Positions 6,119 through 7,927 of a stretch of DNA of 7,927 bases are shown piece after piece (within the stretch, counting starts at the first letter, position 1; each line of letters starts with the position of its first letter). The position numbers were made by a program, and so were the translations under genes. Below the pieces are notes generated by a model, which saw nothing but the letters and a program-made list of their open reading frames with translations, was not told the DNA's origin and did not search any database. Location: assembly GCA_005798205.1 (NCBI GenBank), contig SYKJ01000167.1:1-7927 (forward strand), given 5' to 3'. Origin of the DNA: Bacteroidota bacterium (lineage in GTDB: Bacteria > Bacteroidota > Bacteroidia > Flavobacteriales > Crocinitomicaceae).

Positions 6119-7399
6119 TTACTCTAGCTCAACTCGAATTATTAATTTATCTCCGCTTTTAGAAATCGATCTTCTATCTACACAATATCCGGGGCAAGCG
6201 ATGATTTTTTCCTGGTCAACTAACACGAACTGTTGCTTTCGAACTGAATTGGGTACTTTAGCATGTGTCAAGACGTCAGAAATAAGTTTAGATCCCTTCA
6301 GACCTAGAGCATGAATGCGATCGCCAATTTTCCATTTGCGAAGGTAAATTTCACCCTTAATTTTATCAGGATTCAAGTAAAAAGTTCGTTTATCAAAAGT
6401 TGTAGGAATTACCTTTACAGCTTTAATTTTTACTTTCGGAACTTTTATTTCCAATGAATCGGAATGGTAAAAAACAAGTGATTCAGCTTCGCGAACAACG
6501 CAGTTAAAAGGAGAATTTGAAGTTTTCCAAGATCTGCTACTTCCTTTTTGAGTATTGATAAGTTCTAAAATTGAGGGTAAATGAGCAAGGGGAATTTCTA
6601 ATTTTTTAAAAAGCTCCACAGTTTGATAAACAGGAGTTTTATTAATTTTTTCTAAAGTTATTTTTGAAGTTTTTAGAATCTCTTCTTTCCATTTTTCTAG
6701 GTCTTTGGAATCAGTATTCAGTTGTTTTTGAAAAACTTCTTGCATCAAATTAACAGAGGCTGAAAGAGATGGAATTGTTTTTTGTAAAAAAGGAAGGTAT
6801 TCATTTCTCCAACGATTGCGAGCATAGTCATTTTTAGCATTGCTGCTATCCTCTCTCCAGGAAATACTATTTTTTGTTGCAAGATTTTGAATTACTTCTT
6901 TAGGATATTTCAAAAATGGGCGCAAGTAGTTTTCTTTTTTTTCTCTCATTCCGGAAAGTCCAGCCATTCCTGAGTTGCGTAAGAGTTGTAACCAAAATGT
7001 TTCCATCTGATCGTCGAAATGCTGAGCTAAAACAAGTTTTGAATTTTTTATATTATTCAACATTGCATTAAAAAAAGCATAGCGAACAATTCTAGCTTCT
7101 TGTTGAAGATTACCACCATTTTTTTCTAAGTATTCTTTAAGTTGAATGCTATGAATAGTAAAAGGAATTTTATTTTTGATACAAAAATCGCTCACCAATT
7201 TTGAATCTTGCGTGCTTTCTTTTCCACGTAAATTGTAATTAACATGCAAAACGTGAAGGGGTAATTTATTTTCCTTAAGAAGCCAAAGTAAGCTCATAGA
7301 ATCTAGGCCACCACTGACGGCGACATAATAAAGAGGAGCTCTATTTTTTTTAAAGAAATCAGTAATGTATTTTTGAATATCAGTCTCCATTGAATGCAT
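6119..7399 (-). CDS. tilS: tRNA(Ile)-lysidine synthase
   Basis: TilS uses ATP to attach lysine to C34 of the CAU-anticodon tRNA-Ile, so that it reads AUA and is charged with isoleucine; the family is essential in most bacteria. The 426-residue form has the N-terminal PP-loop ATPase domain with SGGLDS (29-34), HVNYNLRG (52-59), QEARIVRYAFF and QHFDDQMET (126-134). These are followed by RNSGMAGLSGM, REDSSN and the ARNRWRNEYLP segment typical of the family. A Lys-rich helical middle region follows, then the C-terminal TilS domain near 352-426 (LRKWKIGDRIHALGLKGSKLISD). The start may be the Met at 7399 or the in-frame Met at 7390 (METDIQKY). Both lie inside the end of pabB (overlap 20 or 11 bases), so translation is probably coupled. 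No Shine-Dalgarno decides between them. Confidence 0.95.
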   Translation of the reverse strand: MHSMETDIQKYITDFFKKNRAPLYYVAVSGGLDSMSLLWLLKENKLPLHVLHVNYNLRGKESTQDSKLVSDFCIKNKIPFTIHSIQLKEYLEKNGGNLQQEARIVRYAFFNAMLNNIKNSKLVLAQHFDDQMETFWLQLLRNSGMAGLSGMREKKENYLRPFLKYPKEVIQNLATKNSISWREDSSNAKNDYARNRWRNEYLPFLQKTIPSLSASVNLMQEVFQKQLNTDSKDLEKWKEEILKTSKITLEKINKTPVYQTVELFKKLEIPLAHLPSILELINTQKGSSRSWKTSNSPFNCVVREAESLVFYHSDSLEIKVPKVKIKAVKVIPTTFDKRTFYLNPDKIKGEIYLRKWKIGDRIHALGLKGSKLISDVLTHAKVPNSVRKQQFVLVDQEKIIACPGYCVDRRSISKSGDKLIIRVELE

Positions 7400-7927
7400 T
7401 TAATATTTTTCCAATTTTTGTTTGACATTCATTGTATTCTTCTTCAGGGTCAGATAGAATTGTAATTGCTCCTCCAACTGCGCAAGAAAGGTATTTTTCT
7501 TTTTCATTGTACACCAAGCTACGAATAACTACGTTGAAATCAAAATCGCCATTTGGTAAAATGTAGCCAATCGATCCGGAGTAAATACCACGAGAAAAAT
7601 CCTCTAATTCATCGATGAATTTCATTGCATTTATTTTTGGTGCACCCGTCATAGATCCCATTGGGAATGTTGCACGAATAATGTCAGTAAATGAGTTTTT
7701 TTCATCTACGGTACAACTTACTGTTGAAATCATTTGATGAACGGTTTCAAAGCTGTAAATCGCACATAATTCCTCAACTGAAACACTGTTTTTTTCTGCT
7801 ATTCTAGAAAAGTCATTGCGAACTAAGTCTACAATCATGATGTTTTCACTTCTTTCTTTTTGGTTTTCTTGCAGTGTTTTTATTATTTTATTATCCTCCA
7901 TTTTTGATTTCCCTCTGCCTGCAGTTC
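7380..7927 (-). CDS. pabB: Aminodeoxychorismate synthase component I (3' part)
   Basis: PabB aminates chorismate to 4-amino-4-deoxychorismate, using ammonia from the PabA glutaminase, in p-aminobenzoate and folate synthesis. Only the C-terminal ~180 residues are present. The frame stays open past the Met at 7901 to the right edge (T-A-G-R-G-K-S-K precedes it, fitting the family's KGTxxRG segment), so the true start lies outside the window. The chorismate-binding core is clear: ERSENIMIVDLVRNDFSRIA, the HQMIS segment, FPMGSMTGAPKINAMKFIDELE, GIYSGSIGYI, DFNVVIRSL, VGGAITILSDPEEEYNECQTKIGKIL. GSMTGAPK and GDFDFNVVIRS favour PabB over TrpE, though the two are close relatives. Its last 20 bases overlap the longest tilS frame. 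Confidence 0.9.
   Translation of the reverse strand, partial: TAGRGKSKMEDNKIIKTLQENQKERSENIMIVDLVRNDFSRIAEKNSVSVEELCAIYSFETVHQMISTVSCTVDEKNSFTDIIRATFPMGSMTGAPKINAMKFIDELEDFSRGIYSGSIGYILPNGDFDFNVVIRSLVYNEKEKYLSCAVGGAITILSDPEEEYNECQTKIGKILNAFNGD

Overview
The window is AT-rich, tightly packed chromosomal DNA from a Bacteroidota bacterium, most likely of the Flavobacteriales type. The evidence is a protein ending in a type IX secretion (T9SS) type A sorting domain, promoter elements of the Bacteroidota form TAnnTTTG (exact before efp), no Shine-Dalgarno sequence before any gene, and family-typical versions of EF-P, GcvT, RluF, TilS and PabB. I see no rRNA, tRNA, CRISPR array, insertion sequence or phage gene.

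Layout. (1) 1-577, plus strand: the 3' end of an Omp28-like secreted protein with a T9SS tail, closed by a clear intrinsic terminator at 601-629. (2) 634-2336, plus strand: a promoter that leaves almost no leader drives efp (elongation factor P) and, 2 bases after it, gcvT (glycine cleavage T protein). (3) 2344-2877, minus strand: an unrecognised cysteine-rich lipoprotein convergent with gcvT. (4) 3018-5284, plus strand: a probable three-gene operon of a BadF/N-acetylglucosamine-kinase-like gene broken by a frameshift at 3642-3646, an FkbM-family methyltransferase, and a second cysteine-containing lipoprotein with a predicted carboxypeptidase-regulatory-like beta domain, whose start codon overlaps the methyltransferase stop. 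(5) 5349-6104, plus strand: rluF (23S rRNA pseudouridine synthase) behind its own likely promoter. (6) 6119-7927, minus strand: the 3' part of pabB (p-aminobenzoate/folate synthesis), overlapping tilS (tRNA-Ile lysidine synthase), convergent with rluF.

How the genes relate. Several genes serve translation: EF-P eases peptide-bond formation at proline stretches, RluF modifies 23S rRNA, and TilS makes the AUA-decoding tRNA. GcvT uses tetrahydrofolate, and PabB feeds folate synthesis, but they lie in separate transcription units, so this is a thematic link only. The kinase/FkbM/lipoprotein group looks like an accessory envelope or sugar-related operon.

I did not find a convincing new defence or mobile system. 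The most notable observation is the single-base frameshift in the sugar-kinase-like gene, at a short T run where insertion of one T restores a family-typical 288-residue protein. It could be a mutation, a sequencing error, or slippage-dependent expression. The two unrecognised lipoproteins come next. Intergenic stretches are all under 300 bases. The longest, 2878-3017, holds a possible -7 promoter element and nothing else that I can see.
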